A stretch of 9,094 nucleotides of DNA from Pseudomonadota bacterium (GCA_023423065.1 JAFAGC010000129.1:1-9094); one strand, 5' to 3'; counted from the stretch's first letter, positions 1-7,359 are shown. The notes: a model not told the origin generated them from the sequence alone. Numbers and translations are program-made.

Positions 1-193
1 CCCGCCCGCCTTCGACGCGGTCAAGGAGCAGCTCGGCAACATCGTGATCGGGAAGAAGTTCAAGGCGCAGTCGGACGAGATGCTGAAGACGGCGAAGATC
101 GATCCGCCGCTGACCACCGCGCCGGCCGCGGCCGCGGCGCCGGCGCCCGCGAGCGCGCCGACGGCTCCGGCGCCGAACGCTCCCGCGAACTAG
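1..193 (+). CDS. Peptidyl-prolyl cis-trans isomerase (parvulin/foldase type), C-terminal fragment
   Basis: This is the 3' end of a gene that begins before the window. It is read in the frame starting at base 2 and stops at TAG 191-193, giving 63 visible codons. The first part (PPAFDAVKEQLGNIVIGKK, then an amphipathic stretch ending AKIDPPL) resembles the C-terminal helix that follows the rotamase domain in PpiC/PpiD/PrsA-like parvulins, where 'PxFxxVKxQL...' and 'AKI' endings recur. It ends in a roughly 25-residue low-complexity tail of Ala, Pro, Thr and Ser. Family knowledge suggests a periplasmic or membrane-anchored folding helper that isomerises prolyl bonds in exported proteins. The catalytic domain and any signal peptide lie outside the window, so the assignment rests on the C-terminal pattern alone. 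The gene converges on ligA, 40 nt away, with a terminator between them. Another helical periplasmic protein cannot be excluded. Confidence 0.6.
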   Translation, partial: PPAFDAVKEQLGNIVIGKKFKAQSDEMLKTAKIDPPLTTAPAAAAAPAPASAPTAPAPNAPAN

Positions 194-217
194 GCGTACC
201 GACGGTCGTATCGACAG

Positions 218-257
218 GGCCGCCGGATCCGGGTCAGACCGGGTCCGGCGGCCTTTT
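218..257 (+). terminator. Intrinsic terminator of the isomerase gene, overlapping the 3' end of ligA
   Basis: A 15-bp inverted repeat has its left arm at 218-232 (GGCCGCCGGATCCGG) and its right arm at 239-253 (CCGGGTCCGGCGGCC), with one mismatch that can be a G-U pair. The loop is 6 nt, and TTTT at 254-257 follows, then CG and TTT. This is a strong rho-independent terminator for rightward transcription, 24 nt after the TAG stop. The T-run is only on the right. Read leftward from ligA, the stem is followed by CTGTCGATAC, so it is not a classical two-way terminator. The ligA stop codon (236-234) lies in the loop and the last ligA codons lie in the right arm. Confidence 0.85.
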
Positions 258-2306
258 CGTTTCCAGGATCTTCTGGAGCGCGGCCTCGTCGAGGATGCGC
301 ACGCCGAGCGATTGCGCCTTGGCGAGTTTCGAGCCGGCATCGGCGCCGACGACGAGATAACTCGTCTTCTTCGACACGCTGCCCGACGCCTTCGCGCCGA
401 GCTGGCGCAGCGCCTCTTCGGCGGCTTCGCGCTGCATCCCCGCGAGCGTGCCCGTGATCACGAACGTGAGCCCGGCGAGCGGCAGTCCCTCGGCCTTGAC
501 CACTGCGATCGGATCCCAGCTCACTTCCTGGACGAGCTTGTCGACCACCGCGCGATATCCGGGGTCGGCGAAGAACTTCACGATTTCCGCCGAGACGATG
601 GGCCCGACGTCCGGGGTCTCCTCGATCGTCGCGGCGTCCGCCCGCATGAGCGGTGCGAGATCGCCGAATTGCTGCGCCAACGCGCGCGCGGTGGACTCCC
701 CCACCTGCGGGATGCCGAGCCCGAACAGCAGCCGCGGCAGCGTGGTCTTGCGGCTCTTCTGGATGGCCTTGAAGAGATTCGCGGCATTTTTCTCACCGAA
801 GCGACGCTCGGCGGGCTTGCCCTCCTCCGCGTTGGCCGCGACGAACTTGAGCACGCCGAGCTCGGCCTCGGTGAGCGCGTAGAGATCGGCGGGCGTGCGC
901 AGCCGCTCGTCTTCGACGAGCTGCTCGACGAGGCGCTCGCCCAGGCCCTCGATGTCCATCGCGCGCCGTCCCGCGAAGTGCAGGATCCACTCGGCGCGTT
1001 GCGCCTTGCACTTGAGGTGGCCGCCCGTGCACTTGTAGACGGCCTGGTCCTGCTCGCGCACGACGGGCGAGCCGCAGACCGGGCACGAAGACGGCATCAC
1101 GATGGGCTTCGCGTCCGCCGGCCGCCGGTCGGGTAGATAGCGCACGACCTCGGGGATCACGTCGCCGGCGCGGCGCACCACCACGGTGTCGCCGATCCTG
1201 AAGCCCTTGCGCTCGACCTCGTCCATGTTGTGCAGCGTCGCATTGCTGACCGTCACGCCGCCGACGAACACGGGCCTGAGCTTCGCGGCCGGCGTGAGCG
1301 CGCCCGTGCGGCCGACGTTGAAGATGACGCCTTCGAGGATCGTGAGCTCTTCGTCGGCCGGGAACTTGTGCGCGAGCGCCCAGCGCGGCGCGCGCGAGAC
1401 GAAGCCGAGCTTCTCCTGGTCGGCGCGCTTGTCGACCTTGTAGACCACGCCGTCGATCTGGAACGGCAGCTTCGCGCGCCGCGCGCCGATGTCGCGGTAG
1501 TACTCGAGGCATCCCTCGACGCCGACGACGAGTTTCAGCTCGCCGCTGGTGCGCAGGCCCCACTCCCTGAGCTGAGCCGCGAGCCCGCTGTTGCGCTCGG
1601 GAATCGCGCCGCCCTCCACCACGCCCACCGCGTAGAAGAACAGGTCGAGCGGCCGCGAGGCGGTGATCCGCGGATCGAGCTGGCGCAAACTACCCGACGC
1701 GGCATTGCGCGGATTGACGTAGGTCTTCTCGCCGCGCGCCGCGGCCTCGCGGTTCATCTTCTCGAATCCGGCGAACGGCAGGAACACCTCGCCGCGCACC
1801 TCGAGCACGGCCGGTGGTTTGCCGCGCAGCCGCGCCGGCACTCCGCGGATCGTCCGCACGTTCGCGGTGACGTCCTCGCCCGTGACGCCGTCGCCGCGGG
1901 TCGCCGCGCGCGCGAGCACGCCGTCGCGGTACAGCACGGAGATCGCAAGGCCATCGAACTTGGGCTCCGCGGTGTATTCGATCGGCCCCGGCACGCCGAG
2001 ACGTTCGCGCACGCGGCGATCGAACGTGCGCACGTCGTCCTCGGTGAACCCGTTGTCGATCGACAGCATCGGGATCGTGTGGCGCGCCTCGGCGAACTCC
2101 GCGGCGGCCATGCCGGCGACGCGCTGGGTCGGAGAGTCCGGCGTGACGATCTCGGGGTGCGCGGCCTCGAGCTGCTTCAGCTCGTTCATGAGCCGGTCGT
2201 ATTCGACGTCGGGGACCGCCGGCTCGTTGAGCACGTAGTAGCGGTAGTCGTGCTGCGTGATTTCCTCGCGCAGTTGCGCGGCGCGCGCGGCGGGTTTACT
2301 GCTCAC
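234..2306 (-). CDS. ligA: NAD+-dependent DNA ligase LigA
   Basis: Seals 3'-OH/5'-phosphate nicks during replication (Okazaki fragments) and repair, using NAD+ as AMP donor. The 690 residues compare with about 671 in E. coli. The Ia domain carries HDYRYYVLNEPAVPDVEYD (19-37), which grips NMN. The adenylated lysine is K116 in KFDG. Further nucleotidyltransferase motifs are RGDG (137-140), RGEVF (171-175), KVD (290-292) and AHKFPA (312-317). The zinc finger is C408, C411, C426 and C433, followed by helix-hairpin-helix repeats (about 525-588) and a C-terminal BRCT domain (about 605-683). The start is GTG at 2306-2304: it gives the usual N-terminus VSSKPAARAAQLREEI, has GGAG at 2314-2311, and overlaps the zipA stop as GTGA. 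Oddities are an extra residue in the second zinc knuckle and a lysine/glutamate-rich insertion near 488-505. Last gene of the smc-zipA-ligA operon. Confidence 0.97.
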   Translation of the reverse strand: MSSKPAARAAQLREEITQHDYRYYVLNEPAVPDVEYDRLMNELKQLEAAHPEIVTPDSPTQRVAGMAAAEFAEARHTIPMLSIDNGFTEDDVRTFDRRVRERLGVPGPIEYTAEPKFDGLAISVLYRDGVLARAATRGDGVTGEDVTANVRTIRGVPARLRGKPPAVLEVRGEVFLPFAGFEKMNREAAARGEKTYVNPRNAASGSLRQLDPRITASRPLDLFFYAVGVVEGGAIPERNSGLAAQLREWGLRTSGELKLVVGVEGCLEYYRDIGARRAKLPFQIDGVVYKVDKRADQEKLGFVSRAPRWALAHKFPADEELTILEGVIFNVGRTGALTPAAKLRPVFVGGVTVSNATLHNMDEVERKGFRIGDTVVVRRAGDVIPEVVRYLPDRRPADAKPIVMPSSCPVCGSPVVREQDQAVYKCTGGHLKCKAQRAEWILHFAGRRAMDIEGLGERLVEQLVEDERLRTPADLYALTEAELGVLKFVAANAEEGKPAERRFGEKNAANLFKAIQKSRKTTLPRLLFGLGIPQVGESTARALAQQFGDLAPLMRADAATIEETPDVGPIVSAEIVKFFADPGYRAVVDKLVQEVSWDPIAVVKAEGLPLAGLTFVITGTLAGMQREAAEEALRQLGAKASGSVSKKTSYLVVGADAGSKLAKAQSLGVRILDEAALQKILETKRPPDPV

Positions 2307-3196
2307 GCGTCTCCGGCGACACGTGCCTGCGGCGCCGCCTCGAGAGACTGGCGCAGGCGCGCGACGCGCTGCGCCGTGAGTTCCTCGCCGTGCTGATCGG
2401 TGATCCGGCCCTGGAGCCGTTCGGCGAGCTGGCGCGCGGCGTGCACGAGTTCGTCGAACGTTTCGCGCTCGGGCATCGGACCCGGCAACACGGCGAACAG
2501 GTTGATGCCGGAGAAACGCTGCGAATCCATGATCGAAGGATCGAACGTTCCGGGATGCGCGAGCGCCGCCGCGGAAATCACCACGCGTCCGCTCTCGTCG
2601 GGCAGGTGATAGATGTCGAGCGGACCATGCCAGAAACCGGCAGCGGCGAAGGTCTGGCGCAGCGTGCGACCCGGGAAACGGGGCTCGATCTGCGGGATCA
2701 CGCGCACCGTGACGATGCGGCGCTCTTCTTCCTTCGGCCACGCGAGCACGAGCTGCGGACCGCGCGATGGCGCTGGTTCCTCGTACACGCGAACTTCGGA
2801 AACTTCGTCGTCCTGTCCGCGATACGGCGCGTCGTGTGCGCGCAGGATCGCCTGCGTCGACGTGGCCGCCGTGGGCGATTCCAGCGCCGCGTCGACGGCG
2901 ACTTCATTCGACACCGCGATGCCCGCGGACACGCCCGGCGCCGGCGTCGGCGTCGAGGTCGAATGCTGCAGCTCGATCACGGGCAGATCGTCGTCCACCG
3001 AAATGCGCTGCTCGCGCACGACGTGGATCTCCGGGAGCATCGTGGGCGCGGGGCGCCCCGGCTCGCGCTCCGGCGGCGATTCCGGAACCGGCGTGGCGGC
3101 AGGCCGGTTGCCGCGCGCGCGCCACCATTCGTAACCCGCGATGGCCGCGACGAAGATCACGCCGACTACGAGAAGAATGATGCGTAGTTCGGGCAT
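2303..3196 (-). CDS. zipA: Cell division protein ZipA
   Basis: Inner-membrane protein that binds the C-terminal peptide of FtsZ, tethers the Z-ring and helps recruit later division proteins. It has 297 residues. Residues 5-24 form one hydrophobic membrane segment (IILLVVGVIFVAAIAGYEWW) right at the N-terminus, as in E. coli ZipA, followed by basic residues. Residues 30-155 are a Pro/Ala/Glu-rich flexible linker. Residues about 158-287 are the FtsZ-binding domain, recognised by AAGFWHGPLDIYHLPDESG (185-203), HPGTFDP (214-220) and the helix HAARQLAERLQG (252-263). The ATG at 3196-3194 has GGAAGG just upstream and places the membrane segment correctly. It starts 11 nt after smc and its TGA overlaps the ligA GTG, so translation of the three genes is probably coupled. 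The linker is shorter than in E. coli (328 aa protein). Confident family call. Confidence 0.95.
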   Translation of the reverse strand: MPELRIILLVVGVIFVAAIAGYEWWRARGNRPAATPVPESPPEREPGRPAPTMLPEIHVVREQRISVDDDLPVIELQHSTSTPTPAPGVSAGIAVSNEVAVDAALESPTAATSTQAILRAHDAPYRGQDDEVSEVRVYEEPAPSRGPQLVLAWPKEEERRIVTVRVIPQIEPRFPGRTLRQTFAAAGFWHGPLDIYHLPDESGRVVISAAALAHPGTFDPSIMDSQRFSGINLFAVLPGPMPERETFDELVHAARQLAERLQGRITDQHGEELTAQRVARLRQSLEAAPQARVAGDA

Positions 3197-3207
3197 GCCT
3201 TCCGGAC

Positions 3208-6200
3208 TCAGGCGGTGGCCATCCGCACCGCCTCGTCCACGTCGACGGACACGAGGCGGGAGCAGCCGGGTTCGGTCATGGTGACGCCCAGCAACTGCGA
3301 CGCCAGTTCCATGGTCGCCTTGTTGTGCGTGATGAAGATGAACTGCACGCGCTCGGACATCTGCCGCACGATATCGCAGAAGCGGCCGACGTTGTGTTCG
3401 TCGAGCGGCGCGTCGACTTCGTCCAGCAGGCAGAACGGCGCGGGATTCAGGTCGAAGATCGAGAACACGAGCGCCACGGCGGTGAGGGCCTTCTCGCCGC
3501 CCGAGAGCTGGTGAATGCTGCTGTTGCGCTTGCCCGGCGGGCGGGCCATGACCGCGACGCCGGCGGCCAGCGGATCCTCGCCGACCAGCTCCAGGTAGGC
3601 GTGACCGCCACCGAAGAGCTTGGGGAACTTGTCCTGCAGACCGGCGTTGATCCGGTTGAAGGTGTCCTCGAAGCGCGTGCGCGTCTCCTTGTCGATCTTG
3701 CGCATGGCTTCTTCGAGCGTCGCGAGCGCGGCGGACACGTCCGCGAACTGGCGATCGAGGTATTCCTTGCGTTCGCTCGACTCCTTGAGCTCGTCGATCG
3801 CCGCGAGGTTCACCTGGCCGAGCTTCTCGAGATCGACGCGCGTCGAGTTCAGCGATTCTTCCCATGCCGGGACGGCGGCATCGGCGGCGAGACCCGCGAG
3901 GATCTCCGGTAGTTCGAAGCGCGTCGCGGCGAACTGCTCGACGAGACCTTCGCGCCGCACGCGCGATTCCTGCGCGACGAGACGCGCCTGCTCCACGCCC
4001 ACGCGCGCCTCGTTGACACGCGTTTCGGCATCGAGCCGCTTTTCGTCGAGTGCGCGCAGCGCGCCATCGGCTTCCTCGAGCGCGCGGCGCTCGGTCGCGA
4101 GCTCGGTCTCGACTTCGAGACGGCGCGCGAGGAAATCCTTGAGCTTGCCTTCGAGCTCGACGATCGGCAGGTCGCCATCGGCGAGCGCCGATTCGAGCTC
4201 GGTCGCGCGGACCTGCGTCTGCGCGCGCTGATCGGCCATGCGCTTCAGGCCCACGCTCATCGAGGTCTCGCTCGATCGGCGCGATTCGATGCGGATCAGC
4301 AGGTCGCGGCAGGCGAGCTGCGCCGCCTGCGCGCGAGTGCGCGCGGCCTGCACGGCTTCGCGTCGCTCTTCACGTTCGGCTTCGAGCTCCGCGCGGCGCG
4401 CATCGAGCGCGTCGAGCGCCAGGAGGCCACGATCCAGTTCGGCGCGCGCACGCGCCAGCGTGTCCTTGCCGATGTCGAGTTCGCGGGCGACTTCGGCGGC
4501 TTCCTCTTCGAGGCGCTCGCGACGCATCGTGGATTCCTGCGCACGCGCGCGTTCGCCCTCGAGCTGGCCGAGGAGGTCGGCATGATCCCTATGCGCGCCC
4601 TGGATCCGGCTTTGCGCTGCGTCGCGCTCGCGTTCCGCGACGGCGAGCTGTTCGCGGCACGCGGCGAGTTCGGCTTCGCGATCGCGGACCGCGTCATCGC
4701 TCGCCTGGTATTCGACGCGCACCTGCTTCAGGCGCTGCTCGCGCTCGAGCACGCCGGAGTGGGGATCGCCGCCACGGTTGACGCGCAACCAGTCGCGGCC
4801 TATCCACTCGCCCGTGCGCGTGATGACCGACTCGTCTTCGGCAAGATCGCGGCGCAGCGCCAGCGCTTCGCCCAGAGTTTCCGCGAGACGCACGCGCCCG
4901 AGCAGGCGCACGATCGCCGACGGACCGCTGACCACGCTCGACAACATGCCGGCGTTGCCGTCGGCGTTCACGTAGTCGCCACCCTGCAGCAGCGAGACGC
5001 GGCCCACCGGCAGTCCCGGCAGCACGCCTGCTATCTGGTCGATCTCGTCGACGCACAGCGCCTCGAGATAGTCGCCCAGCGCGGTTTCGACGGCGCGTTC
5101 CCATCCGCCCGCGACGTTGAGCTGCGCGGCAAGACGCGGCTGGTTGGAAAGTCCCGAGGACTTGAGCCATTCGCCGGTGCGCGGGTCGGCGCGATTGAGC
5201 GCTGCCTTCTGCAGCGCCTCGAGCGAGACGACCTCGGCGCGGCGTTTTTCGCGTTCGCCGCGCGCGGCTTCGAGCCTGCTCTCCGAATCGAACTGCGCGG
5301 CACGCAGTTTCTGCGACCGGTCGAGCGCGAGATTCAGCGCCTGCGACAGCTCGTCCGCGGTGCTGCGCGCGAGCGATTCCTTCTCGGCGAGCTGCGACAG
5401 CAGCGCCGAGGATTCCTGTGCGACCAGCGCTTCGCGTTCCACGGCCAGTCGATCCGCCTGCTGCGCCAGACGGCGCAGCTGGTTCTCGAGCTGCTCGATG
5501 CGCGCGCGCTCGACCTGCGTCGTCTGGTGAACGGAACCCTGCTCGCGATTGAACGCTTCCCAACGCTGCTGCCAGTCGGCCAGCGCCTGTTCGGCGGCGA
5601 CCAGCGTTTCGTTGTGGGCGCTTTCCGAGGCCTGCGCCTGCGCGAGGTCCGGGGTGAGCTTCTCGATCTCGGCGCGCAACGATGCGATCTCGCGTTCGTC
5701 GCGCTCGATGTGGGAGTTGAGCTCCGCCAGCGTGGCGCGCGCCTTCGCGAGTTCGTTGCGCTGCTGATCGCGCAGCTCGCGCGTGTGGGTGATCGACTGC
5801 TCGGTGCGGCTGATTTCCGCGCCGACCTCGTAGTAGCGGGCCTGCACGGCGTTGACGCGTTCGGCCTGCTCGTTCTGGTAGACGCGTTGCGTCTCGATGG
5901 CCGCTTCTGCGGCGCGCTGGTCGGCGAGCGCGCTTTCCATGCGCAATTCCCACTCGCGCACCGCGGAGTCCTGCACCTCGGCGCCCGAATCGATTTCGCG
6001 CAGGCGCAGGGCCAGCAGCTCGGCGGTGAGGCGCCGCTCGGTTTCCTTGAGAGCCTGGTAACGGCGCGCGGTCGCGGCCTGGCGCTGCAGGTGACGGATC
6101 TGCTTGTCGACTTCGTCGCGCACGTCCTGCAGGCGCTCGAGGTTCTCGCGCGTATCGGCGATGCGCGCCTCGGTTTCCTTGCGGCGCTCCTTGTAACGCG

Positions 6201-6711
6201 AGATGCCCGCCGCCTCCTCGACGAACATGCGCATGTCGTCGGCCTTGGCCTCGATGACGCGCGAGATCATGCCCTGCTCGATGATCGCGTAGCTGCGCGA
6301 ACCCAGGCCGGTACCGAGGAACAGCTGCGTGATGTCCTTGCGGCGGCAACGCGCGCCGTTGAGGAAATAGTTAGATGAACCGTCGCGCGAGACCTGGCGC
6401 TTGAGCGAGACCTCCGCGTAATCGGCGTACGGACCGGAAAGCTTGCCGTCGCTGTTGTCGAACACGAGTTCGACCGAGGCCGTACCCACCGGCTTGCGCG
6501 AGGCGGAGCCGTTGAAGATGACGTCGGTCATGTTGTCGCCGCGCAGATGCTTCGCGGACAACTCGCCCATGACCCAGCGCACGGCGTCGATGATGTTCGA
6601 CTTGCCGCAGCCGTTGGGGCCTACGACGCCGGTGAGATTGCTCGGGAAGCCGACCGACGTCGGGTCGGCGAAAGATTTGAATCCAGCGGCTTTGATCTTG
6701 GTCAGGCGCAT
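3208..6711 (-). CDS. smc: Chromosome segregation ATPase SMC
   Basis: Condensin subunit that compacts and individualises sister chromosomes; it dimerises at a hinge and closes its ATPase heads with ScpA/ScpB (not in this window). It has 1167 residues, normal for the family. The N-terminal head contains MRLTKIKAAGFKSF, Walker A GPNGCGKSN (31-39) and the Q-loop glutamine Q146 in IIEQGM. Two long Glu/Arg/Ala/Leu coiled-coil arms (about 165-500 and 655-1010) flank a hinge at about 510-650 containing WERAVETALGDYLEALCVDE. The C-terminal head has the signature LSGGEKAL (from 1069), Walker B FCLLDEVDAPLD (D1087, E1088) and the switch histidine H1129 in ITHNK. The start is fixed by family alignment and preceded only by an A-rich leader (ACAAAAAATAG) with no good Shine-Dalgarno. 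First gene of the operon and divergent from queF. An SMC-type rather than MukB-type condensin. Confidence 0.97.
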   Translation of the reverse strand: MRLTKIKAAGFKSFADPTSVGFPSNLTGVVGPNGCGKSNIIDAVRWVMGELSAKHLRGDNMTDVIFNGSASRKPVGTASVELVFDNSDGKLSGPYADYAEVSLKRQVSRDGSSNYFLNGARCRRKDITQLFLGTGLGSRSYAIIEQGMISRVIEAKADDMRMFVEEAAGISRYKERRKETEARIADTRENLERLQDVRDEVDKQIRHLQRQAATARRYQALKETERRLTAELLALRLREIDSGAEVQDSAVREWELRMESALADQRAAEAAIETQRVYQNEQAERVNAVQARYYEVGAEISRTEQSITHTRELRDQQRNELAKARATLAELNSHIERDEREIASLRAEIEKLTPDLAQAQASESAHNETLVAAEQALADWQQRWEAFNREQGSVHQTTQVERARIEQLENQLRRLAQQADRLAVEREALVAQESSALLSQLAEKESLARSTADELSQALNLALDRSQKLRAAQFDSESRLEAARGEREKRRAEVVSLEALQKAALNRADPRTGEWLKSSGLSNQPRLAAQLNVAGGWERAVETALGDYLEALCVDEIDQIAGVLPGLPVGRVSLLQGGDYVNADGNAGMLSSVVSGPSAIVRLLGRVRLAETLGEALALRRDLAEDESVITRTGEWIGRDWLRVNRGGDPHSGVLEREQRLKQVRVEYQASDDAVRDREAELAACREQLAVAERERDAAQSRIQGAHRDHADLLGQLEGERARAQESTMRRERLEEEAAEVARELDIGKDTLARARAELDRGLLALDALDARRAELEAEREERREAVQAARTRAQAAQLACRDLLIRIESRRSSETSMSVGLKRMADQRAQTQVRATELESALADGDLPIVELEGKLKDFLARRLEVETELATERRALEEADGALRALDEKRLDAETRVNEARVGVEQARLVAQESRVRREGLVEQFAATRFELPEILAGLAADAAVPAWEESLNSTRVDLEKLGQVNLAAIDELKESSERKEYLDRQFADVSAALATLEEAMRKIDKETRTRFEDTFNRINAGLQDKFPKLFGGGHAYLELVGEDPLAAGVAVMARPPGKRNSSIHQLSGGEKALTAVALVFSIFDLNPAPFCLLDEVDAPLDEHNVGRFCDIVRQMSERVQFIFITHNKATMELASQLLGVTMTEPGCSRLVSVDVDEAVRMATA

Positions 6712-6737
6712 CTATTTTTTGTCCGGTCTCGCCGTGC

Positions 6738-6796
6738 GGATGAACTGGCGGGGTAGTGTAAAGTAATCGAAATCTTTTTCAGGTCGCCGTCTCGAA
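6738..6796. promoter_or_regulatory. Divergent smc / queF promoter region (weak prediction)
   Basis: The 121 nt between the smc start and the preferred queF start contain the most AT-rich stretch of the neighbourhood (6754-6780). On the minus strand a candidate smc promoter reads CTGAAA (6782-6777), 16 nt, TACACT (6760-6755); each box matches 4 of 6 consensus positions and would give a leader of about 35-40 nt. On the plus strand TGTAAAGT (6757-6764) could be a -10 for queF, but no good -35 precedes it. The two candidates overlap, so the promoters may compete. No known operator or riboswitch is recognisable. Confidence 0.3.
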
Positions 6797-6832
6797 ATGA
6801 TTCCGGAGGCGACAATTCCCGGCGGATTCAAC

Positions 6833-7222
6833 ATGTCGACGCAACCATCTACACAACTTGAGACTTTTCCAAATCCCGCGCGCGAGACCGACTACACGAT
6901 CAGGATGACCCTGCCGGAATTCACCTGTCTGTGTCCGAAGACCGGCCAGCCGGACTTCGCGACCTTCGAGCTCGCGTACGTTCCCGACGAGAAGTGCATC
7001 GAGCTCAAGGCGCTCAAACTGTACCTGTGGTCATTTCGCGACCGGGGCGCCTTTCACGAGGCGGTCACCAACCTGATCGCGGACGACCTGGCCCGGGCCT
7101 GCGCTCCGCGTTACCTGCGGCTCGAAGGCAAGTTCAACGTGCGCGGCGGGATCTACACCACGGTGATCGTGGAACGGCGCAAGCCGGGCTGGAGCCACCC
7201 CCCCGCGGTCCAATTGCCTTGA
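6833..7222 (+). CDS. queF: NADPH-dependent 7-cyano-7-deazaguanine (preQ0) reductase QueF
   Basis: Reduces the nitrile of preQ0 to the primary amine preQ1 with two NADPH, the last free-base step before queuosine is inserted at position 34 of GUN-anticodon tRNAs. The 129 residues make it the short single-domain (B. subtilis YkvM-like) type rather than the duplicated E. coli type. Key residues are the thioimide-forming C34 in LCPKTGQPDF, the proton donor D41, the QueF motif IELKALKLY (56-64) and FHE (74-76). FNVRGGIYTTV (101-111) is also typical. The start is uncertain: ATG 6833 has GGCGG 7 nt before it and matches related N-termini (xxLETFPNPA). An in-frame ATG at 6797 adds 12 residues but has only a weak ribosome site. 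The gene is divergent from smc and 137 nt upstream of dksA, with only a weak AT-rich hairpin after the stop. Cys32 beside the catalytic Cys is a small variation. Confidence 0.95.
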   Translation: MSTQPSTQLETFPNPARETDYTIRMTLPEFTCLCPKTGQPDFATFELAYVPDEKCIELKALKLYLWSFRDRGAFHEAVTNLIADDLARACAPRYLRLEGKFNVRGGIYTTVIVERRKPGWSHPPAVQLP

Positions 7223-7278
7223 TTTTCCGCAAAAAATCGGGCCCGGAAGCGCGCGAAATGTCTCCGTTTCCGATTCAC

Positions 7279-7313
7279 TGTACACGCGAAAACTCGCCGG
7301 TATAATCGCGCGT
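7279..7313 (+). promoter_or_regulatory. sigma-70 type promoter of dksA with GC-rich discriminator
   Basis: A perfect -10 box TATAAT lies at 7301-7306, preceded by TGTACA (7279-7284, 4 of 6 matches to TTGACA) at 16 nt. The likely start of transcription is near 7312-7314, leaving a leader of about 47 nt before the dksA ATG. The bases right after the -10 (CGCGCG, 7307-7312) are all G or C. Such a discriminator is a known hallmark of promoters inhibited by ppGpp and DksA, which would fit autoregulation as described for E. coli dksA; that part is inference. Confidence 0.7.
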
Positions 7314-7321
7314 CCTGCAAA

Positions 7322-7348
7322 CCGGCCCCCTTTTGGATTCGGGCCTGG
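7322..7348 (+). promoter_or_regulatory. Leader hairpin overlapping the dksA Shine-Dalgarno
   Basis: In the dksA leader, CCGGCCC (7322-7328) can pair with GGGCC-T-GG (7341-7348, one bulged T) around a 12-nt loop. The last two G's of the right arm are the first two of the GGAG ribosome site (7347-7350), so the stem would partly cover it. The structure is short but GC-only. Whether it controls translation is unknown. Confidence 0.35.
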
Positions 7349-7359
7349 AGCGACAAACG

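Noticed and set aside
312..1136. Plus-strand open frames opposite ligA
   Set aside because: GC-driven antisense frames without motifs; ligA is confidently assigned on the other strand.
2307..2741. Upstream extension of ligA that would make an 835-residue protein
   Set aside because: The extra 145 codons run through zipA in another frame and are Arg/Ala-rich noise. Conserved LigA begins at the GTG overlapping the zipA stop.
3197..3865. Upstream extension of zipA to 520 residues
   Set aside because: The extension is a shadow of the smc 3' end. ZipA must start with its membrane segment, which follows ATG 3196 directly.
4694..6349. Open frame of about 551 codons on the minus strand, shifted relative to smc
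   Set aside because: Arg/Ala/Gly-rich shadow of smc in another frame, with no family resemblance and no ribosome site.
4582..6378. Very long open frame (about 598 codons) on the plus strand opposite smc
   Set aside because: It lies antisense to an unmistakable SMC with all ATPase motifs. Its Arg/Leu/Ala/Asp composition is what high GC content produces in a shadow frame of a coiled-coil gene. No domain is recognisable.
6712..6832. Possible preQ1 riboswitch before queF
   Set aside because: The leader has no preQ1-I type stem with an A-rich tail and no clear pseudoknot; only weak CCGG pairing is visible.
7221..7238. Terminator directly after queF
   Set aside because: GATTTT/AAAATC forms only a 6-bp AT-rich stem without a GC core, too weak to call.
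7260..7320. Zur operator before the cysteine-poor dksA, as for P. aeruginosa dksA2
   Set aside because: No AT-rich GTTATAATATAAC-like palindrome is present; the only palindrome, TGTACA, is in the -35 region and is too short.
7333..7359. TTG at 7333 as an earlier dksA start
   Set aside because: It has no ribosome site of its own, and the GGAG at 7347-7350 is ideally placed for ATG 7360.
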